A stretch of DNA of 64,000 bases from Propionibacterium sp. GTDB taxonomy: Bacteria; Actinomycetota; Actinomycetes; Propionibacteriales; Propionibacteriaceae. Positions 16,428 to 25,554 of the stretch are shown here, in pieces. Below the pieces are notes generated by a model. It did not search any database and was not told the DNA's origin. It saw only the letters and a list, made by a program, of their open reading frames with translations. The stretch's first letter is position 1. Each line of letters begins with the position of its first letter. The stretch is from NCBI GenBank assembly GCA_012839035.1, contig DUOB01000151.1, positions 32,589 through 96,588 of the forward strand, read 5' to 3'. Position numbers and translations under genes: made by a program.

Positions 16428-19118
16428 ATGAAGACAGCCGATATCCGGCGCCGGTTCCTCGACTTCTTCGCCGCGCGCGGCCACCAGGTCGTGCCGTCGG
16501 CGCCTTTGCTCTATCACGATCCGACCCTGCTGTTCGTCAATGCCGGCATGGTGCCGTTCAAACCCTATTTCACCGGTCAGGAGAACCCGCCGTTCGACCG
16601 GGCCGCGAGCGTCCAGAAGTGCGTGCGGACCCTCGACATCGAGGAAGTCGGCAAGACCACCCGCCACGGCACGTTCTTCCAGATGAACGGCAACTTCTCG
16701 TTCGGCGACTATTTCAAGGCCGACGCAATCGCCTATGCCTGGGAGCTCGTCACCGCGGAGCAGCACAACGGCGGTCTCGAGTTCGATCCGGCCAAGGTCT
16801 GGGTGACCGTCCTGGGTCCCGGCCACCACCCCAACTTCCCCGACGGCGACATCGAAGCCATCAAGCTGTGGCAGAAGGTCGGCGTACCGATGGAGCGCAT
16901 CCAGCAGCGCAACCTCAAGGACAACTACTGGAACATGGGGGTCCCCGGCCCTGGCGGACCGTGCTCGGAGATCTACATCGACCGGGGCCCGGACTTCGGC
17001 CCGGACGGTGGCCCGGTGGTGGACGAGGACCGGTTCCTGGAGATCTGGAACCTCGTGTTCATGCAGAACGAGCTGTCCGCGGTGCGTGCCAAGGACGACT
17101 TCGACATCATCGCCGATCTGCCGGCCAAGAACATCGACACCGGCATGGGCCTGGAGCGGGTGGCCTATCTGCTGCAGGGCGTCGACAACATGTACGAGAT
17201 CGACGAGGTCTATCCGGTCATCGAGCGTGCCGCGGAGCTCGCGGGCAAGCGCTATGGCGCGGACCACGAGGACGACGTCCGTCTCCGGGTGGTCGCCGAC
17301 CACGTCCGATCCTCGCTGATGCTGATGACCGACGGCGTCACCCCCGGCAATGAGGCCCGCGGTTATGTCCTGCGGCGTCTGCTGCGTCGCTCCATTCGCG
17401 CCATGCGCCTGCTGGGCGTCGAGGACCGCGTGCTGCCCGAGCTTCTGCCGATCAGCCGTGACCTCATGGCCACCTCCTATCCCGAGGTTGAGGAGGGCTG
17501 GGAGCGCGTCTCCGCGGGGGCGTACGCCGAAGAGGACGCCTTCCGCCGCACTCTCTCCGCCGGCACCCAGATCTTCGACGTCGCCGTGGCCGACGCCAAG
17601 GCGCAGAATCAGGGCACGCTGTCCGGTGACCGCGCGTTCCAGCTCCACGACACCTATGGCTTCCCGATCGACCTCACGCTCGAGATGGCGGCCGAGCAGG
17701 GGCTGCAGGTGGACCGCGACCAGTTCACCGCGCTGATGGCGGAGCAGAAGGAGCGGGCCCGGGCCGACGCGCGCGCCAAGAAGGGTGGCGCACAGAGCAC
17801 AGAGGCGTACAAGACGCTGCGGGCCCGGGGCGCGACCGGCTTCCGGGGGTTCCAGGAGCTGAGCGTCGATTCGAACGTGCTGGGGATCGTCCGGGACGGT
17901 GAGCTCGTCCACTCGGCCGAACCGGGCGACGTGGTCGAGGTCGTCCTCGCGGACACCCCGTTCTATGCCGAGGCCGGCGGTCAGGACGCCGACCGCGGAA
18001 CGATCGATGCGGGGGAGACCAGGCTCGACGTGATCGACGTGCAGCGCCCGATCGACGGTCTGATCGTGCACAAGGTCGAGGTCGGCAGCGGGCTGCTGGA
18101 GACCGGCTCCAGCGTGCTCGCGAACGTTGACCCCTTCCATCGGATGGGCGCCTGTCAGGCCCACTCCGCGACCCACATCGTGCACGCGGTGCTCCACGAG
18201 GTTGTCGGACCGACCGCGGTCCAGGCAGGGTCCTACAACAAGCCCGGCTATCTGCGCTTCGACTTCAACGCCACCGCCGGGTTGAGTCAGGACCAGCGCG
18301 ACGAGGTGGAGGGTCTGGCCAACGAGGCGATCCGCAACGATCTCGCGGTGACCTCCCGTGAGCTACCGCTCAGCGAGGCCAGGGAGCTCGGCGCGATGGC
18401 GATGTTCGGTGAGAAGTATCCCGACATCGTGCGCATGGTCGAGATGGGCGGTCCGTGGTCCCGGGAGCTGTGCGGTGGCACCCACGTCCAGCATTCGTCG
18501 CAGATCGGAATGTTGACCCTGCTGGGTGAGCAGTCGATCGGTTCGGGCGTACGCCGCGTCGAGGCCCTGGTCTCGACGGACGCCTTCAAGCACATGGCGG
18601 CCGAACGGACCCTGGTCAGCAATCTCACCGGGATGCTCAAGGTACGCCCGGACTCGCTCATCGAGCGCGTCGAGAAGATGATGGTCCAGCTCAAGGACGC
18701 GGAGAAGCAGATCGCCGCCTTCAAGTCCGCCGAGGTGCTCGGCAACGCGAAGGGGCTGGCCGAGGGCGCCAAGGACATGTGGGGCGTCGGGTTCGTCGGC
18801 ACCCACGTCGAGGGTGTGGGCGCGGGTGATCTGCGGACGCTCGCCCAGGAGGTTCGCAGCCGACTCGGTGACCGGGCGGGCATCGTGGCGCTGGTCGGGG
18901 GTACGCCCGAGAAGCCGGCCCTGGTCATCGCGACGAACGAGGGCGCGCGGGATCGCGGGCTCAGGGCCGGTGAGCTCGTCAAGCTCGGCACCGAGAAACT
19001 GGGCGGCAAGGGGGGCGGCAAGGACGACCTCGCCCAGGGCGGCGGCAGCGACGCCAGCGCCATCCCCGCCGCGCTCGAGGCCATCGAGTTCGAGATCGGG
19101 CGGATCGTCACATCGTGA
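16428..19118 (+). CDS. alaS: Alanyl-tRNA synthetase
   Basis: An 896-residue class II synthetase. The catalytic core is at about 1-240 (FLDFFAARGHQVVPSAPLL, PGGPCSEIY), the tRNA-recognition region follows, the editing domain carries its zinc motif pair HSATH and CGGTHV (about 585-690), and the C-terminal oligomerisation domain ends with a Gly/Lys-rich stretch (GGKGGGKDDLAQGGG) that matches the glycine-rich region of bacterial AlaRS. ATG 16428 begins KTADIRRRFLDFF, the standard start. The 156-nt gap upstream contains TAGACT near 16320, a -10 candidate giving a leader of about 100 nt. The stop overlaps the ruvX start. Confidence 0.98.
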   Translation: MKTADIRRRFLDFFAARGHQVVPSAPLLYHDPTLLFVNAGMVPFKPYFTGQENPPFDRAASVQKCVRTLDIEEVGKTTRHGTFFQMNGNFSFGDYFKADAIAYAWELVTAEQHNGGLEFDPAKVWVTVLGPGHHPNFPDGDIEAIKLWQKVGVPMERIQQRNLKDNYWNMGVPGPGGPCSEIYIDRGPDFGPDGGPVVDEDRFLEIWNLVFMQNELSAVRAKDDFDIIADLPAKNIDTGMGLERVAYLLQGVDNMYEIDEVYPVIERAAELAGKRYGADHEDDVRLRVVADHVRSSLMLMTDGVTPGNEARGYVLRRLLRRSIRAMRLLGVEDRVLPELLPISRDLMATSYPEVEEGWERVSAGAYAEEDAFRRTLSAGTQIFDVAVADAKAQNQGTLSGDRAFQLHDTYGFPIDLTLEMAAEQGLQVDRDQFTALMAEQKERARADARAKKGGAQSTEAYKTLRARGATGFRGFQELSVDSNVLGIVRDGELVHSAEPGDVVEVVLADTPFYAEAGGQDADRGTIDAGETRLDVIDVQRPIDGLIVHKVEVGSGLLETGSSVLANVDPFHRMGACQAHSATHIVHAVLHEVVGPTAVQAGSYNKPGYLRFDFNATAGLSQDQRDEVEGLANEAIRNDLAVTSRELPLSEARELGAMAMFGEKYPDIVRMVEMGGPWSRELCGGTHVQHSSQIGMLTLLGEQSIGSGVRRVEALVSTDAFKHMAAERTLVSNLTGMLKVRPDSLIERVEKMMVQLKDAEKQIAAFKSAEVLGNAKGLAEGAKDMWGVGFVGTHVEGVGAGDLRTLAQEVRSRLGDRAGIVALVGGTPEKPALVIATNEGARDRGLRAGELVKLGTEKLGGKGGGKDDLAQGGGSDASAIPAALEAIEFEIGRIVTS

Positions 19119-19573
19119 CGGGGTTTCGGCCGGGCGTACGCCTCGCGGTGGACTGGGGCGGCGCCCGGATCGGGGTCGCGGCGTGCGACCCGGAGGGCCT
19201 GTTGGCGTACCCTCTCGAGACGGTCCCCGCCGGCAAGACCGCCGAGGGACGCGTGGCGGAACTCGTGAAGGAGCACGGGGCGATCGAGCTGATCGTCGGA
19301 CTGCCCCGATCGCTCTCCGGTGGCGAAGGGCCGTCGGCGAACAAGGTCCGGAGGCACGCCAAGTCACTGTCGAAGAGGATTCGGCCGGTTCGAGTACGCT
19401 TGTTCGACGAAAGATTGACCACGGTGACCGCGGCACGAGCACTTTCCGACAGCGGGCGGCGGGCGCATCAGCAGCGTTCCGTGATCGACATGGCCGCTGC
19501 GGTGACCATCCTCGAGCATGCTCTCGACGCGGAGCGGCGCACAGGTTCGCCACCAGGTGAGCTGTTGATTTGA
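19115..19573 (+). CDS. ruvX: Putative Holliday junction resolvase RuvX (YqgF)
   Basis: A 152-residue RNase H-fold protein of the YqgF/RuvX family. It has the N-terminal acidic motif AVDWGGARIGVA, the central ELIVGLPRSLSG and the late VRLFDERLTTVTA. In other bacteria YqgF acts in 16S rRNA 5' maturation and has been proposed as a junction resolvase. GTG 19115 overlaps the alaS stop (GTGA), fixing the start and showing coupling in the conserved alaS-ruvX-mltG order. Confidence 0.93.
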   Translation: MTGFRPGVRLAVDWGGARIGVAACDPEGLLAYPLETVPAGKTAEGRVAELVKEHGAIELIVGLPRSLSGGEGPSANKVRRHAKSLSKRIRPVRVRLFDERLTTVTAARALSDSGRRAHQQRSVIDMAAAVTILEHALDAERRTGSPPGELLI

Positions 19574-19591
19574 GACACGGAGGGTTCAGGG

Positions 19592-20731
19592 TTGAGCGAG
19601 CTGCTGGAACCGGATCAGAAGAAGCGGCCGGACGAGGACCGCGACTGGAACGAGACGTTCCGGCACGCCAAGAGCCTCATTGCGGTGGTGCTGTCGTTGG
19701 TGGTGCTCGTCGGGGGCGCTCTGTTCACCTACAACAAGGTCGGGTCGGCGTTCACGGGGCTGTTCCTCGCCGAGGACTATCCGGGACCGGGTGAGGAAGA
19801 CGTGGAGGTCGAGATCCCGCAGGGATCGACGCTCGACGAGATCGGCTCGATCCTGGTCGACTCGGATGTCATCGCCTCGACCGATGCCTTCCGCGAGGCC
19901 GCGACCGAGATTCCGAATGCGAGCCAGTTGCAGGCCGGCACCTATACGTTGCAGACGAAGATGCGCGCGCGGGACGCCCTGCAGTCGATGCTGGATGCGG
20001 GGGTGAAGGGCGGCAAGCGCTTCCTGATCCGGGAGGGCCTGCGGCTCAACGAGCAGCTCGTCGCACTCGCCGATCAGACCGACATTCCGCTTGAGGCATA
20101 CGAGGAAGCGATCAAGCACCCGGATGCCTATGGCCTGCCGGAATGGGCGGACGGGAACGCGGAGGGATACCTGTTCCCCGACACCTATGAGATGGCCGGC
20201 GACGACCCGAACGCGGCGCTCAAGCAGATGACCGCCAACTTCAAGCGCAAGGCCGACGATGTCCAACTGGAGGCCCGCGCGGCCGATCTCAACCGGGATC
20301 CGGCCGAGCTGGTCACGATCGCATCGATCATCGAAGCAGAGGTGCGACGGCCGGAGGACCGGGCCAAGGTGGCGCGCGTGATCTACAACCGGCTCGATTC
20401 CCAGCCAACGATGAGGTTGCAAATGGACTCGACCGTGCATTATGCGGTGGGTCACCCCCGCACGGGTGGGGTCACGACGTCGGACGAGGACCGGAAGAAC
20501 CCGTCGCCCTACAACACCTATGAGCACACCGGCCTGCCGCCGGGCCCGATCGGAGCTCCCGGTCGTTCGGCGCTCGAGGCAGCGGCCAACCCCGAGGACG
20601 GGGACTGGAAGTTCTTCGTGTCGATCAACATGGACACGGGTGAGACCGCTTTCGCCGAGACCTGGGCCGAGCACCAGGTGAACGTCCGCAAGTTCCAGGC
20701 CTGGTGTCAGGCCAATCCCGGGAAATGCTGA
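19592..20731 (+). CDS. mltG: Endolytic murein transglycosylase MltG
   Basis: A 379-residue membrane-anchored lytic transglycosylase that cleaves nascent glycan strands and helps set strand length. Residues about 30-50 form the transmembrane helix (SLIAVVLSLVVLVGGALFTY) after a charged cytoplasmic tail. A LysM-like segment (VEIPQGSTLDEIGSILVDS) precedes the YceG catalytic domain with the catalytic Glu in ASIIEAEVRRPEDRAKVA and the conserved LQMDSTVHYAVG and YNTYEHTGLPPGPI. The TTG start at 19592 is the only candidate close to GGAGGG. The stop overlaps the aroE start. Confidence 0.93.
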   Translation: MSELLEPDQKKRPDEDRDWNETFRHAKSLIAVVLSLVVLVGGALFTYNKVGSAFTGLFLAEDYPGPGEEDVEVEIPQGSTLDEIGSILVDSDVIASTDAFREAATEIPNASQLQAGTYTLQTKMRARDALQSMLDAGVKGGKRFLIREGLRLNEQLVALADQTDIPLEAYEEAIKHPDAYGLPEWADGNAEGYLFPDTYEMAGDDPNAALKQMTANFKRKADDVQLEARAADLNRDPAELVTIASIIEAEVRRPEDRAKVARVIYNRLDSQPTMRLQMDSTVHYAVGHPRTGGVTTSDEDRKNPSPYNTYEHTGLPPGPIGAPGRSALEAAANPEDGDWKFFVSINMDTGETAFAETWAEHQVNVRKFQAWCQANPGKC

Positions 20732-21591
20732 GTCGTCCCGTCGGGCCTCCGGGTCCGGCGCAGACCCGGTGTGCGGTCCTGGGCTTCCCGATCGATCATT
20801 CGCTGTCCCCGGTGCTGCACAGGGCGGCGTACGCGGAACTCGGCCTCACCCATTGGTGCTACGACCGGTTTGCGGTCGATCGGGGGGAGCTGGCCGAGTT
20901 CGTGGAGTCGTGTGGCGACAAGTGGCGCGGTTTCAGCATGACGATGCCGCTGAAGGACGAAGCGCTGGGACTCGGTGAGGTGAGCCCCGAAGCCCGTTTG
21001 ACTGGCGCCGCGAACACCCTGATCTTCGACGGCGACCGGATCGTCGTGCACAACACCGACATCGAGGGATTCTGGCGGCCTCTCGTGGCGCACTTCGGGG
21101 TCACCGGCCCCGCGGAGGTCCCCATCGAGTCGGCGGTCATCCTGGGCGGGGGCGCGACGGCACGCTCGGCATTCGTGGCACTCGCGACCATGGGGGTGTC
21201 GGAGGTCACCGTCTGTGCCCGTACGCGGGCCAAGGTCGAGGCCTGGGCACCGATGTTCGAGGAGACCGGCCTGCAGCCGACGATCACCGACTTCACGGAT
21301 GTGCCGACATCCCAGTTGCTCATCGCGACCGCGACCAGGGGAGCGGCGGATCAGGTGGCCGCACGGGCTGCCGAAAGCCAGCAGATCGTGTTCGACGCGA
21401 TCTATGACCCGTGGCCCACCGAGCTGGGGCGCGCCGCCGGCGAAGCAGGCCGGGTCGTGTTCTCGGGCCTCGACATGCTGGTCGGCCAAGCGGTCGCGCA
21501 GGTCGAGCTCATGACGGGACGGACGGTCGCGGCGGATGTGATGATGCAGGCCGGCCGCGCGGCCCTGGGGGTGCGCGGAGAGGGCGTGTGA
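20725..21591 (+). CDS. aroE: Shikimate dehydrogenase (NADP+)
   Basis: A 288-residue enzyme for step 4 of the shikimate pathway (3-dehydroshikimate to shikimate). The substrate motif [21 protein letters not shown] is at the N-terminus, the catalytic Lys in [12 protein letters not shown], and the nucleotide loop is [13 protein letters not shown], a divergent form often seen in actinobacteria. ATG 20725 overlaps the mltG stop (ATGCTGA); a GTG at 20704 in the same frame would add seven residues. No good ribosome site precedes either, consistent with coupling to mltG. Confidence 0.92.
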   Translation: MLSRPVGPPGPAQTRCAVLGFPIDHSLSPVLHRAAYAELGLTHWCYDRFAVDRGELAEFVESCGDKWRGFSMTMPLKDEALGLGEVSPEARLTGAANTLIFDGDRIVVHNTDIEGFWRPLVAHFGVTGPAEVPIESAVILGGGATARSAFVALATMGVSEVTVCARTRAKVEAWAPMFEETGLQPTITDFTDVPTSQLLIATATRGAADQVAARAAESQQIVFDAIYDPWPTELGRAAGEAGRVVFSGLDMLVGQAVAQVELMTGRTVAADVMMQAGRAALGVRGEGV

Positions 21592-21773
21592 GCCGTTGCG
21601 TTTTGATGCACCGGGCGGGTCACAACACAACGGGTGCGGTCCTTTCGGCCGAGGACAGCAACAGCACCGACCGCAAACCCAGGTCAGACGTCCGCGGGAC
21701 GGGGAGACTTCGCGTACGCATCTCTGCGAGAATGCCGCGAGTGCGTCGGCGCAGGACGCACAGGAGAGGAATC
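21592..21773 (+). promoter_or_regulatory. 182-nt aroE-aroC gap, probable leader/promoter of aroC
   Basis: This is the only large gap inside the aro run. It holds a short hairpin (GTCCT/AGGAC around 21640-21657) that may end the mltG-aroE transcript and a strong ribosome site (GGAGAGGAATC) just before aroC. I see no recognised riboswitch. Confidence 0.35.
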
Positions 21774-22970
21774 ATGCTTCGCTGGCTCACCGCAGGGGAA
21801 TCGCACGGTCCCGCCCTGGTGGCGACGATCGATGGGCTGCCGGCCCACATCCGGGTCACGTCCGACGACATCGCGGGGGCGCTGGCGCGGCGCCGGCTGG
21901 GCTATGGCCGAGGCGCGCGCATGAAGTTCGAAGCCGATCAGGTCACGATCATCGGCGGCATCCGTCATGGTGAGACCCTGGGGTCGCCGATTGCCGTGCA
22001 GGTGGGGAACACAGAGTGGCCCAAGTGGGAGACCGTGATGGCGGCCGACCCCGTGGATCCCGAAGTGCTCGCGGCCCAGGCGCGGGGTGCCAAGCTGACC
22101 CGGCCCCGGCCGGGACATGCGGACCTGGTGGGGATGCAGAAGTACGACTGGGACGAGGCCCGGCCGATCCTCGAACGCGCCTCCGCGCGCGAGACCGCGG
22201 CGCGCGTGGCCCTCGGCCGGATTGCGATGAACTTTCTCGAACAGGCCTTCGGGATCACGGTCCTGTCCCACGTGGTCGAGCTCGGCCGGGCCAAGGCTCC
22301 CGCCGGGCTGCTGCCCACGATCGAGGACCTGCCACGCATCGACGAGTCCCCGGTGCGGTGTGCCGACGAGGATGCGGCACAAGCCATGATCGCGGAGATC
22401 GAGCAGTGCCACTCCGACGGCGACACCCTGGGCGGCGTGATGGAGGTGCTGGCCTGGGGCTGTCCGCCGGGGCTGGGCTCCCACACGATGGGGGACCGGC
22501 GCCTCGACGCGCGGCTCGCCGGTGCGCTGATGGGGATCCAGGCCATCAAGGGGGTCGAGGTCGGGGACGGTTTCGAGCTCGCCCGGTCGCGGGGTTCGGC
22601 CGCGCACGACGAGATCGTGCCGGGTTCCGAGGGGATTGCGCGAGCGGGACATCGCGCCGGTGGCACCGAGGGCGGCATGTCCACCGGTGAGGTGCTGCGG
22701 GTCCGGGCCGCGATGAAACCGATTGCGACCGTCCCGCGGGCGCTGCGGACTCTCGATACCACCACCGGTGAAGCCGCCGTCGCGCATCATCAGCGCTCCG
22801 ACGTGTGCGCGGTGCCGGCCGCCGGTGTGGTGGCGGAAGCCATGGTGGCGCTGGTGCTCGCGGAGGCTGCGTTGGAGAAGTTCGGTGGGGACTCGGTGGG
22901 AGAGACCAAGCGCAACTGTGCGGCGTACCTCGCCGACATCGCCGAGCGCGGACTGGACATCGCCCGATGA
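21774..22970 (+). CDS. aroC: Chorismate synthase
   Basis: A 398-residue FMN-dependent enzyme that makes chorismate from EPSP, the last shikimate-pathway step. Signatures: [13 protein letters not shown] at the N-terminus, [40 protein letters not shown], and the late [13 protein letters not shown] 21774 is preceded by GGAGAGGA; the open frame continues far upstream over the aroE end, but that part is not protein-like. It overlaps aroK by three bases. Confidence 0.97.
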   Translation: MLRWLTAGESHGPALVATIDGLPAHIRVTSDDIAGALARRRLGYGRGARMKFEADQVTIIGGIRHGETLGSPIAVQVGNTEWPKWETVMAADPVDPEVLAAQARGAKLTRPRPGHADLVGMQKYDWDEARPILERASARETAARVALGRIAMNFLEQAFGITVLSHVVELGRAKAPAGLLPTIEDLPRIDESPVRCADEDAAQAMIAEIEQCHSDGDTLGGVMEVLAWGCPPGLGSHTMGDRRLDARLAGALMGIQAIKGVEVGDGFELARSRGSAAHDEIVPGSEGIARAGHRAGGTEGGMSTGEVLRVRAAMKPIATVPRALRTLDTTTGEAAVAHHQRSDVCAVPAAGVVAEAMVALVLAEAALEKFGGDSVGETKRNCAAYLADIAERGLDIAR

Positions 22971-23473
22971 CCCGGGCGATCGCCCTGATCGGTGCGCCCG
23001 GATCCGGCAAGTCGACGATCGGCCGACTGTTGGCCGGTGAGCTCGGGCGGCCGTTCGTGGACGTCGACGCGGCCATCGAGGCGGACCAACAGCTGGCGAT
23101 CGCCGACATCTTCGTCACCCACGGGGAGCCCTACTTCCGTCAGCTCGAGGAAACCGCAACGATCGCTCATCTTGCTGGTGGGGGTGTGATTGCCCTGGGT
23201 GGTGGGGCGATCATGAACGCGGACATTCGCGCTGCACTGGCCGACCACGACGTGGTGTGGCTCGAGTGCTCGATCAGCACCGCCACCAAGCGGGTCGGGA
23301 TGGACACCGCCCGACCGCTGCTGCTCGGCAACGTGCGGGGGCGGTTGATCAAGCTGTTGAACGAACGTACGCCGCTCTATCGCGCCGCCGCCACGATCAC
23401 CGTCACCACCGACGACCGGGACCCGGCGGACATCGTCGCCGAGATCATGGCTGCGCTCGGCAATGCTGGCTGA
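22967..23473 (+). CDS. aroK: Shikimate kinase
   Basis: A 168-residue P-loop kinase that phosphorylates shikimate with ATP. Walker A is [11 protein letters not shown], the shikimate-binding Asp lies in FVDVDAAIE, followed by [10 protein letters not shown] and the glycine motif IALGGGAIM; the lid Arg is in DTARPLLL. The ATG overlaps the aroC stop (ATGA), so translation is coupled. Confidence 0.95.
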   Translation: MTRAIALIGAPGSGKSTIGRLLAGELGRPFVDVDAAIEADQQLAIADIFVTHGEPYFRQLEETATIAHLAGGGVIALGGGAIMNADIRAALADHDVVWLECSISTATKRVGMDTARPLLLGNVRGRLIKLLNERTPLYRAAATITVTTDDRDPADIVAEIMAALGNAG

Positions 23474-23512
23474 GAGCGGCACTGCCGCGTCTCGAAGCTG
23501 AAGGGATTGACC

Positions 23513-24598
23513 ATGTCCAACCTCGAAGTGATCCGTGTGGCCGCCGAGCGTCCCTATGAGGTGCACACACGCGCGGGGGCGCTGGAGTTGCTGCCCCGTT
23601 TGGTCGGGGACGCCGAGCGAGTGGCACTGCTGCACGCCCCTGTGCTGCGCGAGCAGGCCCTGGCGCTGGCGGAACAGCTGCCGGCGCGGGTCACGACGAT
23701 CGAGCTGCCGGACGCCGAAGCTGCAAAGACCGCCGACGTGCTCGTCGCCTGCTGGGACCGGCTCGCCGCGGAGGGCTTCACGCGCTCCGACCTCCTCATC
23801 GCACTGGGTGGCGGTGCGACGACGGATCTGGGTGGTTTCGTCGCCGCCTCCTGGTTGCGGGGGATCCGGTTCGTCACGTTGCCCTCGACGGTGCTCGGCA
23901 TGGTCGACGCCGCCGTGGGCGGCAAGACCGGCATCAACATCGCGGCGGGCAAGAACTTGGTGGGGGCCTTCCACGAACCCATCGGGGTGCTGTGCGATCT
24001 GGGGCTGTTGCGGACGCTGCCCGACGCCGACCTGCGCGCCGGCATGGTCGAGGCCGTGAAATGCGGTTTCATCGCCGATCCCGTGATCCTGGATCTCGTC
24101 GAGGAGGACCCGGCCGATGCGCTGCGGGTCGAGTCGGACCGGCTCGCCGAGATCGTGCGCAGGGGAATCGCGGTGAAAGCCCGGGTCGTGAGCGCGGATC
24201 TGCGCGAGGCGACGTCGAGCGGCGGCAAGGTCGGCCGGGAGATCCTCAACTATGGGCACACGCTCGGACACGCAGTCGAAAAGATCGAGGACTATCGGAT
24301 GCGGCACGGTGAAGCCGTGGGCATCGGCATGGTCTATGTCGCCGAGCTTGCCCGCCTGCTGGGGCTCATCGACGACCAGCTCGTGGAGCGACACCGGTCG
24401 GTGCTCGACGCGCTGGGCGTGCCGGCCACTTATCACCCGGACGCCTGGCCGGACCTGCGGGATGCCATGAGCCTGGACAAGAAGACCCGGGGCTCGACAT
24501 TGCGGTTCGTGGTGCTCAACGGACTCGGGAGCGCCGAGATCTGTGCGGGTCCGGGCGAGGACGTGCTGGCGGAGGCGTACGCCCGGCTCTCCCGCTGA
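23513..24598 (+). CDS. aroB: 3-Dehydroquinate synthase
   Basis: A 361-residue NAD+- and metal-dependent enzyme that converts DAHP to 3-dehydroquinate. The cofactor motif GGGATTDLGGFVAASW, the TLPSTVLGMVDAAVGGKTGIN block and the metal-binding His region YGHTLGHAVEK are intact. ATG 23513 has AAGGG about 8 nt upstream; an in-frame TTG six bases earlier is less likely. It closes the aro run and is followed by a hairpin. aroQ, which often follows in other actinobacteria, is absent here. Confidence 0.96.
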   Translation: MSNLEVIRVAAERPYEVHTRAGALELLPRLVGDAERVALLHAPVLREQALALAEQLPARVTTIELPDAEAAKTADVLVACWDRLAAEGFTRSDLLIALGGGATTDLGGFVAASWLRGIRFVTLPSTVLGMVDAAVGGKTGINIAAGKNLVGAFHEPIGVLCDLGLLRTLPDADLRAGMVEAVKCGFIADPVILDLVEEDPADALRVESDRLAEIVRRGIAVKARVVSADLREATSSGGKVGREILNYGHTLGHAVEKIEDYRMRHGEAVGIGMVYVAELARLLGLIDDQLVERHRSVLDALGVPATYHPDAWPDLRDAMSLDKKTRGSTLRFVVLNGLGSAEICAGPGEDVLAEAYARLSR

Positions 24599-24628
24599 AT
24601 CGGACTCGCGGGCAAGACGACCTCCGGT

Positions 24629-24651
24629 GTGACCCACGGAACACGGGTCAC
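24629..24651 (+). terminator. Terminator-like hairpin after aroB
   Basis: GTGACCC/GGGTCAC, 7-bp perfect stem with a 9-nt loop, 30 nt after the aroB stop. Followed by GAAACAATC rather than a T-run. Its position at the end of the aro run supports termination. Confidence 0.5.
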
Positions 24652-24670
24652 GAAACAATCACAGTGCGTT

Positions 24671-24710
24671 TGGGTGGAACCCAGGAGGGGCAACCGGATT
24701 CCTCTTGGGT
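24671..24710 (+). promoter_or_regulatory. Leader with two mutually exclusive hairpins upstream of secreted repeat protein
   Basis: TGGGT (24671-24675) can pair with ACCCA (24679-24683), while an overlapping segment (24679-24687) can instead pair with 24702-24710 over nine positions including one G-U. The two helices share bases and cannot form together. It could be a switch or may be chance; I cannot match it to a named riboswitch. Confidence 0.3.
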
Positions 24711-24743
24711 GACAGAACATCCTTCCCTGAGCCGGAGGGCACC

Positions 24744-25478
24744 ATGAAGAAGATCCTCGCCACCGCCTTCGTTGCCGGACTCGCTGCGGCCGGCCTCACC
24801 ACTGCCCAGGCGTACGCCGCGCCCGGTGATGTCACGGTCGAGTACGGCTGCAACTCCGCGACGTTCACGAACAACCTCGCCCAGGAGATCAACGTGAACT
24901 ACGGCACCGCCAGCTCGGGCGACGCCGTGGCGTTGCAGATCCCCGCGGGCAAGAGCGTGAAGGTCATGAGCAAGGCCAAGAACTTCGGCTACACCGCCAC
25001 CACTGCCGACGGCACCGAGGCCGCCACGCTTGCCTGGCCGGGCGTGGACCTGACGGGCACGTGCAGCCGAGACGAGCTCGACGAGCAGGCGTCGCTGCTC
25101 ACCGCCGAATACGGCTGCAACTCCGCCACGTTCACCAACAGGACCGGCGGTCAGGTCGTCCTGCAATACGGCCAGCAGAACTCGGGCGACACCAACCAGG
25201 TCACGCTGTCGAACGAAGAGTCCCAGACGATCCACAGCACCGCGGACAACTTCGGCTGGCTCGCCAAGGACAAGCAGGACGGCTACACCATCAACGTGCG
25301 GGAAGGCGGCATCGACCTGACGGCCACGTGCACCTCGACCCAGCCGACAAAGGCTCCGGCAACCGCCCAGCAGCCGGGCAAGGCTCCGGCAACCGCCCAG
25401 CAGCCGGGCAAGGCTCCGGCGACCGCCAAGCAGCCGGTCAAGGAAAGCCGTGGCGGCCTCGCCAGGACAGGCGTGTGA
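24744..25478 (+). CDS. Secreted protein with two tandem Cys-containing repeats and C-terminal LARTG motif
   Basis: A 244-residue exported protein I cannot assign to a named family. Residues 1-25 are a signal peptide (MKKILATAF ... AQAYA). Two related repeats follow, at about 31-107 and 120-196, each opening with EYGCNSATFTN, containing a xNFG(Y/W) motif and closing with DLT(G/A)TC; the cysteines (36/107 and 125/196) probably form one disulfide per repeat. Then come three copies of a ten-residue Lys/Pro/Ala/Gln unit (KAPATAQQPG, the third altered) and a tail GGLARTGV. The tail resembles an LPXTG sorting motif but stops before any membrane helix or basic end. GGAGGG precedes ATG 24744. Likely released or loosely wall-associated. 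Confidence 0.8.
   Translation: MKKILATAFVAGLAAAGLTTAQAYAAPGDVTVEYGCNSATFTNNLAQEINVNYGTASSGDAVALQIPAGKSVKVMSKAKNFGYTATTADGTEAATLAWPGVDLTGTCSRDELDEQASLLTAEYGCNSATFTNRTGGQVVLQYGQQNSGDTNQVTLSNEESQTIHSTADNFGWLAKDKQDGYTINVREGGIDLTATCTSTQPTKAPATAQQPGKAPATAQQPGKAPATAKQPVKESRGGLARTGV
25350..25439 (+). repeat. Three 30-nt tandem repeats encoding KAPATAQQPG units
   Basis: Copies at 25350-25379 and 25380-25409 are identical; the copy at 25410-25439 differs at a few bases (third unit reads KAPATAKQPV). A wall-spanning or linker type low-complexity region that could vary in copy number between strains. Confidence 0.85.
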
Positions 25479-25518
25479 CCCGAGATCGGTGACGAGATTG
25501 ACGGCAGGTCTGATCACC

Positions 25519-25547
25519 AGCGGCCGAGGGGCTTTCCTTCGGCCGCT
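25519..25547. terminator. Bidirectional terminator between secreted-protein gene and UvrA-like gene
   Basis: AGCGGCCGA/TCGGCCGCT, a perfect 9-bp stem with an 11-nt loop, between two convergent stop codons. Confidence 0.65.
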
Positions 25548-25554
25548 TGCCGTG

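Noticed and set aside
25478..25518. Frameshift hiding a membrane anchor after the LARTG motif
   Set aside because: Neither of the other two frames after 25470 encodes a hydrophobic helix with a basic tail before reaching stops, so the short ending appears genuine.
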